Below, in pieces: positions 35,401 through 44,594 of a stretch of DNA of 64,000 nucleotides. Below the pieces are notes generated by a model, which was not told the DNA's origin, did no database searches, and saw only the letters and a program-made list of their open reading frames with translations. The DNA is from Azospirillum brasilense (GTDB taxonomy: Bacteria; Pseudomonadota; Alphaproteobacteria; Azospirillales; Azospirillaceae). Both the position numbers and the translations under genes were made by a program. The stretch covers positions 398,536 through 462,535 of the forward strand of contig NZ_VITH01000005.1 of NCBI RefSeq assembly GCF_007827815.1. Reading direction: 5' to 3'. Position 1 is the first letter of the stretch; every line of letters starts with the position of its first letter.

Positions 35401-38400
35401 GCGCGCTTACCGTCGTGAGCGCAACCGGCGATGTGGACCGCGCGGCGGATCCGATCGTCTGCGAGGCGACGCGGTTCCGCTTCACGCTCACCAACGTCGG
35501 CTTCCAGTTCGTGCGCGCCGAGGGCACGCACTTCTATTTCACGCTCACCGGCTCGGCCGAGTTCGCCCCGCGCCCGGGCGAGTTCGAGTCCGGCCTGTTG
35601 AAGAACCTGTCGCGTACCAAGATCGTCCTCCACCAGACCCCCCTGGCGGGCGATCCACGCGTGCTCGCGCGTCACATCGAGTTCCAAGTGCCGATCGAGC
35701 CGGCGTTGCGCACGTCGATCTTTGACCTGTTCGGGTTCGAGTTGCGGGGGATCGGGTTCCATCCGGCGTCTCCGGCGTTCGACGACGATCCAGCCCTGTC
35801 CATCTCAGGACAGATCAGGTTCGCCAAGTTCGGCGACGTCCCGAGCATGAAGTTCGACTTTCACCAGCTGTGGCTGGCGCCGCCGAGGCCCGGCGGATTC
35901 CTGCCGCGCGTGCGCCTCGACGGCCTCGGCTTGGCGCTTAGCCTCGGGAGCATGGCGCGCATCAGCGGCACCGCAATTGCCGTGGACGACAAGCTGCCGT
36001 CGATCTTCCGCCCGGACGTGCTGCCGGCCAACGTCACCGCGAACGGCTTCCTCGCTTCCGCGCAGCTCGCGATCTCGGGGTGGCCAGACATGACCGCCTC
36101 GGCCGGGTTCCTCGAACTGCGGCACCGAGACGAACTCCGGCACGCCTTCTTCGTCTACGGCGAACTCGCGCGCATCTCGCAGCCAATCCCGACGCCGATC
36201 GGCACGATCTACCTGCGCGAGGCGGGATTCGGGTTCGGCTTCCGCTACACCTTCGCAGGCTTGGCGCAAGCCGATCAGGTCTCGACGCCGCGCGAACTGG
36301 TGCGCGTGCTCGACGAGGTGTCCAAGCGGCAGGGCCAACTGCACGACGTGCGTGCCTGGGAGCCCGAAGCGGAGGGCGACCGCCTGACCCTGGCGATGCG
36401 AGCCCTGTTCACGACGCAGAGCATGTCGCCACCCGGGACTTACGACGACATGCGGGAAAATCCGCGCGATGTCCCGGACGAGAAGAAGCCGGCAAACTAT
36501 GTGCTGTTCGACGTGGTGGCGGCGCTGCGCTCCGACCTTACCTTCCTGATGGCAGCGCGCGCCTGGATCTGCGTGAACTATGCGGACTGGGTCGATGGCC
36601 GTGGGGAGGACTGGCAAAGCAAGCCGAGCCTGCGTGGCTATCTTTACATCTCGGTGCCGCGCAAGCAGTTTCTCGGGCGCTTCATCGGCGATCCCGATGG
36701 CCATATCGGCAACCACCCGCCGCTACCCGCGCCGCTGCGCGCCGCTTTCGGAGCATTGCGCTGGAGCTCCACGCTCTACATCGACGAGACGGTTTACCAC
36801 CACGAGTTTGGCTGGCCTTATGAACTCGGCTTCACGCTGCGCGACGACAACGGCAATTTCGAGATCGTGTGCGACGGCGGGATGGTGATGCGCATCGAGG
36901 ATCTCAGCTACCTCACGGGCCTCGCCTTCCGAGCGCATGGATTCGCGAAATTCTCCGGGCGGGTCGGCGGCGAGTCGCTCGGGGCGTCCGCCGACGCGCT
37001 GGCGCAGTTTGCCCTTGACGGCAAGCTGATCACCTACATCTCGGCCAGGAAGTTTTCCGAGAGCTTCTATTACGGTGCCTTGCAGATCGACGTGACCATC
37101 CGGTTCGACGTGCGGGTGTGGGTCTCGTTTACGATTTGGAAACACGAGATCCGGCTCGAAGCCGGCTTCTCCTTGTCGCTTACGGTCTCGGTTGGCGTCG
37201 AGTTGGTGCTTGCGGCGCGCACGCCGATCATCGGCGGACGGCTGACGGCCTCGATCGGGGTGGGCGCGTTCGGCCGTACGCTGCGGATCGGCGTTGGCCT
37301 AACGTTCAACGACGGCCTGCTTGACCAGGCGCGCGCCCGTGTCGCGCGTTTCATGCAACTGGGACTCGGCGCGAGCTATCCGGACCCGGAAAGGGGGGTT
37401 CCGGCCCCGCAGCCGGCGGCCGACCGGAAACGCACGCTCGAGGCCGGTGACGCGTCCATCCAGCGCGAGGCCGAACGGCGGGACACCGTTGCCCCGCCGC
37501 TGCCACCCGGAACTAAGCCCGAACCCGCGGTTGAGCCGGTGGGTGATCCGGTGGGCGACACGCAGTACTGGGCGATCATCTATCCGACGCGGGTGGCTCT
37601 GCCGGACGCCGATGCCGGTGCCGGGGAGGATGAGGAAACGACCTTCTATCTGCTCCAGATCGTGCCGCGCGATCATACGCCGGGTCCCGAAGCGAAAATT
37701 GCGGCGGCTGTGCCGGCGAAGGGCGGTGACGCAGCCCCGCCGTTCCAAGACATCGACCCGGGAGCCGGCACGTTCTACGTCGCTCCGAGGCCGCAAGGGG
37801 AGCCCTCAACGGGCAGCTATGCTGTCACGCTGGATGAGGAGGTCGGTCTTTTCTGTTGGCTCGGAACGTCGGAGAAAGGTGAGCTGCGGCCGCCGGTCCG
37901 AATGACGCGTGGAGACAATGGCGCGGCCGTTGCCTGGCAAAAGGTGCTGGCCAAGGAAGGCGACGCCGTGCTGCGGCTGCAGGATCTGCTCCAAAGCGCG
38001 TTCCTGGCCAAGAACAAAAACGGCGCGCTCACGCAGCCGCGGCACCGGCCGTTCAACAGGCAGCGAATGGCACTTCCGGCGGATGCGGCCGAAGCCGCGC
38101 GGGTGCTGGGCGATGCATCCCGCGACCGCGGGCAACTGGCCGCCGTTGAGGCGGCCAGTGCCGCGGTCGAGGAGCGCCGCTCCGCCTTCATCGCCACGGT
38201 CTGCGAGACGGCGTCGCGGCTCGCGGAAGCCGGTGGGGCGTTGGATGCCGCCTGGACCTCGGTTGGCCAGGGGCTTGATGCGCGTGACTTTGGCCTGACG
38301 TTTGTGATCGGAGAGAAGGCCCTTGGCAAACTGATACGGCCGGGAGCCGCATCCGATCCTCCCCTCCTGCGGATGAGGATCAAAGCGTCGGGTGCGACGA

Positions 38401-41400
38401 ACCCAGGCTCCGTGCGCCTTTATAACCCGGTCGAGCGGCATTTCCACCGCGCGCCACCGCGGCTCGCCGATGCGACCGCGGTGCAGACCGGCGCCTCGAT
38501 CGTGCTGAACTGGGACCTGGAGCCAGGGTGGGGCGCCTCGGCCGGCATCTACGAGGATCCCGAATATCACCTTAAGCACTACGTGATCCGCCGACGCATC
38601 CTCCTTCCCGAGCGCCCCGCCCCGCCGCCGCGCCAACTGACCGTAAAGACGGGGGCGCCGATCGCGGCACGGGATATGAACGGCACGCTCACGTGGACCA
38701 TCCTGCGTCCCGCCTATCAGTTCGTTGACGACCTTCAGGACCTTTCCGACGAGCTGCGGCGCGCGCTCACGCTGCCGGCGCCGGACGGGGCGGGCAGTGG
38801 GACACCGCCGAGCCGACGCACGGCATGGGACACCGCCATCGGCCGCAACGTTCTATCCGTCCGCGTTGAATACACCGTGGTCGCGGTCGACCTCGCTGGC
38901 ACGCACTCCGACCCCGAAATTGTGGTGGCAACCATCGAGCGGCCCCTGGAAGCCGTCGCGGCGTTCCGGCGCGCCACGCTCGTCTTCGCGTACGAGGGAC
39001 TGCCCTCGTATCAGTTCGCCAAGGTCGACGATGCCTGGACCCGGCGCCGTGCCCCCCCGGACCAGGCGCCGGTGCTCACGCTGTTTCTCGAGGACGCGCT
39101 GCTCGATGCGGCCGAGAAACGGCACGCCGGTGCGGCCTGGATCGCCGCCAGGGACGAGGAGCGCTACCGGGAGATCGAGCTGCGCCTGTGGGGCGAGAGA
39201 GCCGTGTCCGCCGGGCTGTACGGCGTGGATGCGCTCACCGACGCGCTGCGCCGGCCGACGCCCCCTGGAGCTCGCGCCGGGACTAGGCCGAACGAGACCG
39301 ACGTCGTGCTCGCGCGCACGGGGCCGGTGAACGAGGGCAATCCGCACCATGTGCGGATTGTCTGGCGCGTGGCGAAGCAGGGGGAACGCGACGGCTACAT
39401 GGAGCTTGACCCGCTCTTCTACGAGGTCAAGCGGGTGGGTGGCGCGACCGGGCAGGCCTGGGAGAAGCTGCTCGCTGCGCTCGGGGTCGACGCCGAGCCG
39501 CAAGCACGAGGAATCCGTGCTCATGTCCGGCCCGCAGCGCAGGTCCGGCCCGCATGGGACGATAGAGACAAGCCACCGGCGGCGGACTGGACTACGGCCG
39601 ACCTGCTCCTGCGGATCAACCGACCCGAACCCAAGCTCAACAGCGGCCAGATGGCCGGTGCCCGCGTGCCCGATGTGGAAACCGTCATCGAAGTGTTCGA
39701 GCATCCGCTTGACGTGCGCTTTGCGCCGATCGGCTTCGCGGACGCGAAAATGCACGCCGGGCGGCTGCTGGTGCGCCATCCTGCGCCGGGCGCCACGCTC
39801 GATGATCTCCTGGGGGACAAGGCAGCGACAAGCACGGTTCTGCTGCGCGACGGCGAGCGCCGCGTTGCGACGCGGCTGGTCTTCAATGCGCGGCCGGACA
39901 CGCTCGCTTTGACCGAAGCGCCCGGCGGGATCGTCGATCCCGACGCTCTGTCCGCCCTGATCGGCGGCTATGACATCTTCAGCATCGATCTGGACGCCCT
40001 TTCGCGCAGCCTGGTTGCGCCCAAGCGCCTGCGGGAGGAATCCGATAGCGACTTTGAGAAAAGGCAGGCAGCGTTCCGGCGCGACAAGGCGGCCGAGTGC
40101 ACACGTCAGGCACTTCACCTCGGGCGTGTGCAACTGCTGCCACGGCGGCTGCGCGGCGTAGAGCCGGCGGAGACCGGTGACTTGGCGAAGGTCGAGGCAC
40201 TCTATCCAAGCGAGACGCTGAGGCTCGCAGGCCGGGATGCCGCGACGCGGCCACCGGGTGGCGCGCGGCGCCACCCGTTCCTGTCGGGCGCCGAGAGCAT
40301 TTTGCTGTGGCCGAACCGCCTCGTGCGCCGTTTCCTATTGCCCAATCCGCCGGACGAGTTGATCGACGCGCTGTTCGCGAACGGCATGCCAGTCCGGCTG
40401 CGCATCACGTTGGAAGGCTGGCCGGCCGCCGCCCAGTCGCCCATGCTGTGCGCAACTGGGCTGGTGGACGGGCGCGACGAGGCGTGCGCCGCCCCGCTCA
40501 CCGTAGCGGCTCCCTCTGGTCCGCTGTCGCCCGACCAGATCCGGCGGGTGCTGCACGACCTGACCTGGTGCCGCGACCGTTCGGAGCAGGGAGACCCCCC
40601 ATCTCATCCGAGGCCGGACCCGGCCGACGCCCTCCTCGCCACGACGGCAACGGCGTTCGGCGGTGTCAAGCTGCGGCTCGAGGCACTCAAGATACGCAAG
40701 CTGGCGGAGCGCGAGGAGGAGTTCGTTATCGCGTCTACCACCATCGGGCTTGAGCTCGTCGGGCTGCGGCATGCGGTCCTGGCCGACCTGGTCGAAAGGC
40801 TACGCTTCGACAACACAGAGATGCCCCTTTATCGGCGCTACGAGCCGATGATCGAGGCACCACCAGCGGTCAAGGCCAAGACGCTGAACGGGTACATGGA
40901 TGAGGTGCCTCCCGAGCGCGATCCGTACGGCTGGGGCGTGCTCAGGAGCTTCGGGCTCGCGGTCTCGCTGCGGCTGTTCGACACCGCCGAGGGGGCTTAT
41001 GCGGTCGGCGCGAGGCTCCTGCAGCACGTGAGGGAGACCTACCAGACGGTGCTCGCTGCCTATGCGTCCGCGTTGCCGGAAATCGGGGCTCCCTTCGTCG
41101 ACGTGCTGGCCCGCCCCGCTGGCCTGTTCGAAATCACGTCGCTCGATGGCGGAACGCCGGCTGCGACGTGTGCCACAGCCGAGGATTTCGTCAACAATCA
41201 ATCTCTGGCCCTGGTGCAGCTGTCGGTCCGGCCGGTCGCCGACCGCCTGAAGCTCCCGACCAGCGCTCAGGGCTGCTCGTGGGCCGCCGACCGGCCGGTC
41301 CGCTATGTCAGGCTGAAGGTTCTCAAGACGCCCGAGAACAGCATCGCCGCGGGCAAGAACACCGTAACGATGCGCTTGCCGGACACGACACTCGGTTGCG

Positions 41401-44400
41401 GGGCGATGATTGATGTGATCGACGTGACGGGCGGGACGGTGGTGCCGCGGGTGTTCGCGCTCGGCCGGGCACCGTTGCGCACGCACCTCGGTGAAGAGGC
41501 CGCCGTGACCACGGCAACACTCGATCTTGGCGCGCTTGAGAAGGGCAAGACCGCCGCGCTCCTGCGGGTTGTCACCTTCAACAGCCAGGACAACGCGACT
41601 CCCGAAACCGTAATCGACGCCCTTCGCAGGGATTGGGACGGCAAGCTCGAGCACGAGTTCATCGACCTGCCGCACGTGCTGGATAAGACGCCAGGACCGG
41701 ATCCGTTCGGCTTGTTCAAGCCTCTTCCGGCGCCGAGGCTCGCCCTCCTCGGGTTCGGCGCGAAGATCGCTGGCAAGAACGATCAGGGCAAGGACGTGCA
41801 GTTCGAGCTGAAGCCCCACCGGGCAGTGGCGCCGCCGCTCGACGCGTTCCTGGCCAATGCCACGGCGTGCGGGTTCGCGCCGCCGTCGCTGGACACGCGG
41901 CAACAGCAGGAAGAGGCCGCCGGACGGCTCGCGGGCTGGACGCGGCGTTTTCTCGACCACGGACCCGCGCTACGCCTCGATAAGACCAGCAGGGGTTCTT
42001 TGCCGCTTCTGGCGGTTGCGACGATTCCGCGTCCCGATCCCTGGCGCGTTGCGCCGGGCGCGCGTGGCGAGATCGAGGTGCTGCTTCCTGTGAAGGACCG
42101 CTTCGGCCACCTCTGGCGCTATGTGGTCCGGCCGTTCGGCCGCTACGACAACATTGCCCAGGCGGTCATTCCGGACCGGGCGAAGCCCACGCTGGTCGGG
42201 GCCTTCGACAAACGCATCGGCGGCGCGGGCGAAGAACCCGACACCTTCGACGTGTTCGCCGACGCCGTCGTGCCCCGCACGGAACCGGTGGCGGCACCGG
42301 TCATCCTGTCGGCGCGACGGCTTGACGCGCCGGAAAAGGATCCCCGCGATCCGAAGCTGGAGGTGCTGCGGCCCGGCCGGACCTTCGAGCTGGTGCTGGC
42401 GCGCCATCCCGAAGAGGTGCTGAGCGAGGCAAACCGCCGTGTCGAAGGCGGCCTCGCTCTGCGCGAGCTCGCCGTCGGGTTCTGGCGGGAATTCGCTGCG
42501 GTGGCCTGGGCGAAGCGCTTGCCGCTGCCGGACGGGATAAAAATTGACTTCGGCGCCGGTTTCGGTGCGGCGCCTGCCAGGGGCGAAAGACCGCCGGACA
42601 CGGCGCCGGCTGCCGACCTGGGACCCCTGCTGGCAACGCCGGACGAGGAGCTCGTGTCTCTGCAGAACCGTGTGCCCGATGTGTGGTCGGGGGCGCACGT
42701 GCTGCGGTTTACGGCGTTGCCGTACGGGTTCCGCATCCATGCCCTGGCTTACGCGGCGGCCGGCGCGGTGGTGTCGGATACGGTCGGCACCACGCTCGAG
42801 GAAGCGCGCTACACCCTCGCGCTTCCTTGGTTGCCTGCAGTCGATGTCCCGGACGAAGCGCGTGAACCGTCGCCGTTCCGGGGCCGGACGCGCATTTCCC
42901 CGCCGTGCTGGGAGGCGAACCGTGTTGTGAACGACAAGGACAAGCCGGTCGTGCGCGTGACGGTGCACCTGCCGCTCGTCCGCTTCATCGACGGGGTGGA
43001 CGGCGAGGCACGCGCCGTCTGGTTCGGCAAGACCAAGGAAGCGCCCCTGCTGTTCAGCGTGATCGACCCGGGGGTGAGCTACCGGCTCGGTTTCGAAGCC
43101 GGCGGCGGAGCGGTGGTGGAGCCGCAGGTGGAGATCATGCCGGCGCCGGCCGAAGGCGCCGATACGGACCCGTTCTATTTTGTCCAGGTCATCGGCACGC
43201 GGTTCGTCCCCGGCGCGATGCAGGAGATCAGAACGGACAGCGCGCCGTCCGTCCTGGCGTGGGACAGGAGCGACGCGGCTTGGCGCATGGACGTGGCGCT
43301 CGAGGTCCATGCAGAGGATGCCGTGGTGGACGGGGCCAGGGACCTGGCCCTCCTTGCCGTGCTCCAGGCGGTGCCGCCGCCGGATCCGGTCGAACGGGCC
43401 AAGTGGGTCGCGGGCAAGGGGCAATGGATCGCCGAGCGCCTGGCTCCCTTCTTCGATTTCGTGGTCAATCCGGGTAGGTTTTCCAAGTGGCGGCTGACGG
43501 CGCCGATGTCGAACGCCGCCACCGTCGCCTGGGATACCCCGAAGGCTCTCGACGGTTCTGGAAAGCAGAAGCAGGACGCCGCCGGCAATCTGCTGTGGGA
43601 TCGCGAGGCACTGGCCGCGGCGGCGAGGGCCTGGGACGACGCTTTGGCGGCCTACGGCGCGCTGGTCATTCCCGCCGTCGAGGCCATCCGGCCGCAGCTG
43701 GCAGATCTGGTGATGCTCACCGGCGAAGGACCGCGCATTCAGGGCAGCGCGCAGGTCGCGGACTGGGTTGCCGGCCTGCCGCGGCCCGCGGCCGAGACCA
43801 GGAGGATCGTCGACCTCAGGCTTGAGCATTCCTCCTTCACGTTGCCGACCGTTCGGCTGGACGACTGCGCGCGCGCGATCCGCTCCCAGTTCGAGGCCAT
43901 CGCCGCAACCATCACGACCGATGCCGAGATACTGAGAGAGAATGTCGTGGTGCCGCTGGTGCGGGCGATGCGCCAACACTGGGTTGCGCGCAAGCGAACG
44001 GCGGACGAGCGGAGCTACGGCGGCGTGCCGCGCTTTGTCCGCCTCCTCGCCGCCGCGGAACGGGCACCGCTCACTGATGGCGCGGCGTCCGCTCTCGCCG
44101 ACGTCGCTCCCGATGTGGTGTCGCTTGTCCGCGCCTGGAGGGTGACGGCCGCGCGCCCGACCATCGAGGCGATCGACGAGCCCTTCCTTGCGCTGGAGAA
44201 ACTGCGGGGCGGTGCGGACGCGCTCGAAGCCCTCGGGCAGCTCGAGGACAGCCAGCCCGCCACCGGTCCCGCCTCTGTCCTCGACATCCGCGTGCCGGTC
44301 CGCGGCGACGGCCCGGCGCTGACCGCGCTGCGAGCGCTCGGATCGGTGTCCGTCGGCGACATCGTGGCCGTTGTGCTGGACCAGCCGCCACAAACCGAGG

Positions 44401-44594
44401 AACTCGCCGGCTTGGAAGCGAAGGCGGCGGAGGTGCTCGCCGGCGACGCGGCGGCGTTCATGGCGCTGCTGCGGCAGGCGGCGACCGACCAGCTGTTCGG
44501 TCCGGGCCGCCGCATGATCGTGGACGCCTATCACGGTCTCGCCCGTCCGCAACGCGCCGTGATCGTCCGGCGTCCAGGCCAGGAGGACATCTAA
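32445..44594 (+). CDS. Giant protein of unknown function, 4049 aa
   Basis: The start is GTG 32445, with an excellent GGAGGGGG site just upstream (MEAEKIVLWHRRLGAVDLAL). There is no signal peptide, lipobox or convincing transmembrane helix. Much of the chain shows alternating hydrophobic/polar residues expected for beta-strands, e.g. around residue 1565 (LEAGFSLSLTVSVGVELVL, then IGGRLTASIGVGAFGRTLRIG). Residues ~504-552 form one amphipathic, partly hydrophobic helix pair (LLSAIVTWIAKQAGALGQAL). A segment near 2000 (PRLADATAVQTGASIVLNWD ... HYVIRR) looks FN3-like. The style of residues ~1100-1640 recalls large uncharacterised DUF6603-type proteins, but I cannot confirm this. The reading frame is intact over 12 kb with coherent codon use, so it is under selection. 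It is coupled to the next giant gene. Confidence 0.85.
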   Translation: MEAEKIVLWHRRLGAVDLALSLSAAAVEEDGAASYAIRGLSIVARGKLQKADGYDSPLDGAALDVTRRLPLPETLSDSKLDARLFEPVNEDDPDAGFGTQRIKPWQQIQSELDSIAADMRRKIQAAVEDVRRALSRYEVTVSGAFGFGTDSDFFGIRRFGASVLGRYTVELHPPSLLPPEERVDDRPVFRATATADAQLSLYDRKIAAALTLRLELDGAGLTEILADVHDPQLPDLRFDLPRMRLPHLNFSDLGKAIQSTWALIGPTLKPFHMPLPGFGVAVKWTTPPKFTVDVTDAGGDPSLALATMTAGVGELVIALPGEPEHAVAKVTGFAITIPGSGSAFEVSGTLGDANNFTKTLPGWTIDERLTGPVTVRLSAMMLSFDFEFVKTAGDTTPLLTFTLTHDIGRIEIRAKEDPEVVLALKAKAIGTLGSDGSGRLDPGFRLTDLQLIEPYPVKLIGLAAEAIEQGAERLWRYLSEIHFNQPGLPDLPDGIPNSDLAPLVDRLERLLSAIVTWIAKQAGALGQALAGMAKAVADFIGDLVRKLRGLLSTPGQPGLAVGFTFEIRLEPKTLAVRQIMLAPITREGETKSLSAEFLGFQVELAAGLLPALLFDMRDKWSAVLLIPVVAEPSAVISTDLWLDTTTGGEQPTEAAPDTDADGTKPDSPLVKVTAKVLPVPSGSASPALVLVQLSERGPVFFRKLAGPKGSGDVVVTRRKVDQRVSLAFGGFQFVEDWSDEDFSATVALNVDKVADKASGFLPFLKKSKAPAHGAGNGTLLDRLQQYVKVKKLTPPVLAQDKARLDIDIEIRLADLTSEATLSLELNLSTLHARLLTDKKLAVRGAERTQPFLGLEATIKSRNGGNGEFEQFTLDFSDGDARLVLSDQARVELAYRQVAARGRGLVFRADNLVVSRDGVDLKAEIDPAEPVTLAGVDTAFRFKGGALSVKRTELQSFSIQGTGQLPPALIGEAYADVAIAFGRDQGGALTVVSATGDVDRAADPIVCEATRFRFTLTNVGFQFVRAEGTHFYFTLTGSAEFAPRPGEFESGLLKNLSRTKIVLHQTPLAGDPRVLARHIEFQVPIEPALRTSIFDLFGFELRGIGFHPASPAFDDDPALSISGQIRFAKFGDVPSMKFDFHQLWLAPPRPGGFLPRVRLDGLGLALSLGSMARISGTAIAVDDKLPSIFRPDVLPANVTANGFLASAQLAISGWPDMTASAGFLELRHRDELRHAFFVYGELARISQPIPTPIGTIYLREAGFGFGFRYTFAGLAQADQVSTPRELVRVLDEVSKRQGQLHDVRAWEPEAEGDRLTLAMRALFTTQSMSPPGTYDDMRENPRDVPDEKKPANYVLFDVVAALRSDLTFLMAARAWICVNYADWVDGRGEDWQSKPSLRGYLYISVPRKQFLGRFIGDPDGHIGNHPPLPAPLRAAFGALRWSSTLYIDETVYHHEFGWPYELGFTLRDDNGNFEIVCDGGMVMRIEDLSYLTGLAFRAHGFAKFSGRVGGESLGASADALAQFALDGKLITYISARKFSESFYYGALQIDVTIRFDVRVWVSFTIWKHEIRLEAGFSLSLTVSVGVELVLAARTPIIGGRLTASIGVGAFGRTLRIGVGLTFNDGLLDQARARVARFMQLGLGASYPDPERGVPAPQPAADRKRTLEAGDASIQREAERRDTVAPPLPPGTKPEPAVEPVGDPVGDTQYWAIIYPTRVALPDADAGAGEDEETTFYLLQIVPRDHTPGPEAKIAAAVPAKGGDAAPPFQDIDPGAGTFYVAPRPQGEPSTGSYAVTLDEEVGLFCWLGTSEKGELRPPVRMTRGDNGAAVAWQKVLAKEGDAVLRLQDLLQSAFLAKNKNGALTQPRHRPFNRQRMALPADAAEAARVLGDASRDRGQLAAVEAASAAVEERRSAFIATVCETASRLAEAGGALDAAWTSVGQGLDARDFGLTFVIGEKALGKLIRPGAASDPPLLRMRIKASGATNPGSVRLYNPVERHFHRAPPRLADATAVQTGASIVLNWDLEPGWGASAGIYEDPEYHLKHYVIRRRILLPERPAPPPRQLTVKTGAPIAARDMNGTLTWTILRPAYQFVDDLQDLSDELRRALTLPAPDGAGSGTPPSRRTAWDTAIGRNVLSVRVEYTVVAVDLAGTHSDPEIVVATIERPLEAVAAFRRATLVFAYEGLPSYQFAKVDDAWTRRRAPPDQAPVLTLFLEDALLDAAEKRHAGAAWIAARDEERYREIELRLWGERAVSAGLYGVDALTDALRRPTPPGARAGTRPNETDVVLARTGPVNEGNPHHVRIVWRVAKQGERDGYMELDPLFYEVKRVGGATGQAWEKLLAALGVDAEPQARGIRAHVRPAAQVRPAWDDRDKPPAADWTTADLLLRINRPEPKLNSGQMAGARVPDVETVIEVFEHPLDVRFAPIGFADAKMHAGRLLVRHPAPGATLDDLLGDKAATSTVLLRDGERRVATRLVFNARPDTLALTEAPGGIVDPDALSALIGGYDIFSIDLDALSRSLVAPKRLREESDSDFEKRQAAFRRDKAAECTRQALHLGRVQLLPRRLRGVEPAETGDLAKVEALYPSETLRLAGRDAATRPPGGARRHPFLSGAESILLWPNRLVRRFLLPNPPDELIDALFANGMPVRLRITLEGWPAAAQSPMLCATGLVDGRDEACAAPLTVAAPSGPLSPDQIRRVLHDLTWCRDRSEQGDPPSHPRPDPADALLATTATAFGGVKLRLEALKIRKLAEREEEFVIASTTIGLELVGLRHAVLADLVERLRFDNTEMPLYRRYEPMIEAPPAVKAKTLNGYMDEVPPERDPYGWGVLRSFGLAVSLRLFDTAEGAYAVGARLLQHVRETYQTVLAAYASALPEIGAPFVDVLARPAGLFEITSLDGGTPAATCATAEDFVNNQSLALVQLSVRPVADRLKLPTSAQGCSWAADRPVRYVRLKVLKTPENSIAAGKNTVTMRLPDTTLGCGAMIDVIDVTGGTVVPRVFALGRAPLRTHLGEEAAVTTATLDLGALEKGKTAALLRVVTFNSQDNATPETVIDALRRDWDGKLEHEFIDLPHVLDKTPGPDPFGLFKPLPAPRLALLGFGAKIAGKNDQGKDVQFELKPHRAVAPPLDAFLANATACGFAPPSLDTRQQQEEAAGRLAGWTRRFLDHGPALRLDKTSRGSLPLLAVATIPRPDPWRVAPGARGEIEVLLPVKDRFGHLWRYVVRPFGRYDNIAQAVIPDRAKPTLVGAFDKRIGGAGEEPDTFDVFADAVVPRTEPVAAPVILSARRLDAPEKDPRDPKLEVLRPGRTFELVLARHPEEVLSEANRRVEGGLALRELAVGFWREFAAVAWAKRLPLPDGIKIDFGAGFGAAPARGERPPDTAPAADLGPLLATPDEELVSLQNRVPDVWSGAHVLRFTALPYGFRIHALAYAAAGAVVSDTVGTTLEEARYTLALPWLPAVDVPDEAREPSPFRGRTRISPPCWEANRVVNDKDKPVVRVTVHLPLVRFIDGVDGEARAVWFGKTKEAPLLFSVIDPGVSYRLGFEAGGGAVVEPQVEIMPAPAEGADTDPFYFVQVIGTRFVPGAMQEIRTDSAPSVLAWDRSDAAWRMDVALEVHAEDAVVDGARDLALLAVLQAVPPPDPVERAKWVAGKGQWIAERLAPFFDFVVNPGRFSKWRLTAPMSNAATVAWDTPKALDGSGKQKQDAAGNLLWDREALAAAARAWDDALAAYGALVIPAVEAIRPQLADLVMLTGEGPRIQGSAQVADWVAGLPRPAAETRRIVDLRLEHSSFTLPTVRLDDCARAIRSQFEAIAATITTDAEILRENVVVPLVRAMRQHWVARKRTADERSYGGVPRFVRLLAAAERAPLTDGAASALADVAPDVVSLVRAWRVTAARPTIEAIDEPFLALEKLRGGADALEALGQLEDSQPATGPASVLDIRVPVRGDGPALTALRALGSVSVGDIVAVVLDQPPQTEELAGLEAKAAEVLAGDAAAFMALLRQAATDQLFGPGRRMIVDAYHGLARPQRAVIVRRPGQEDI

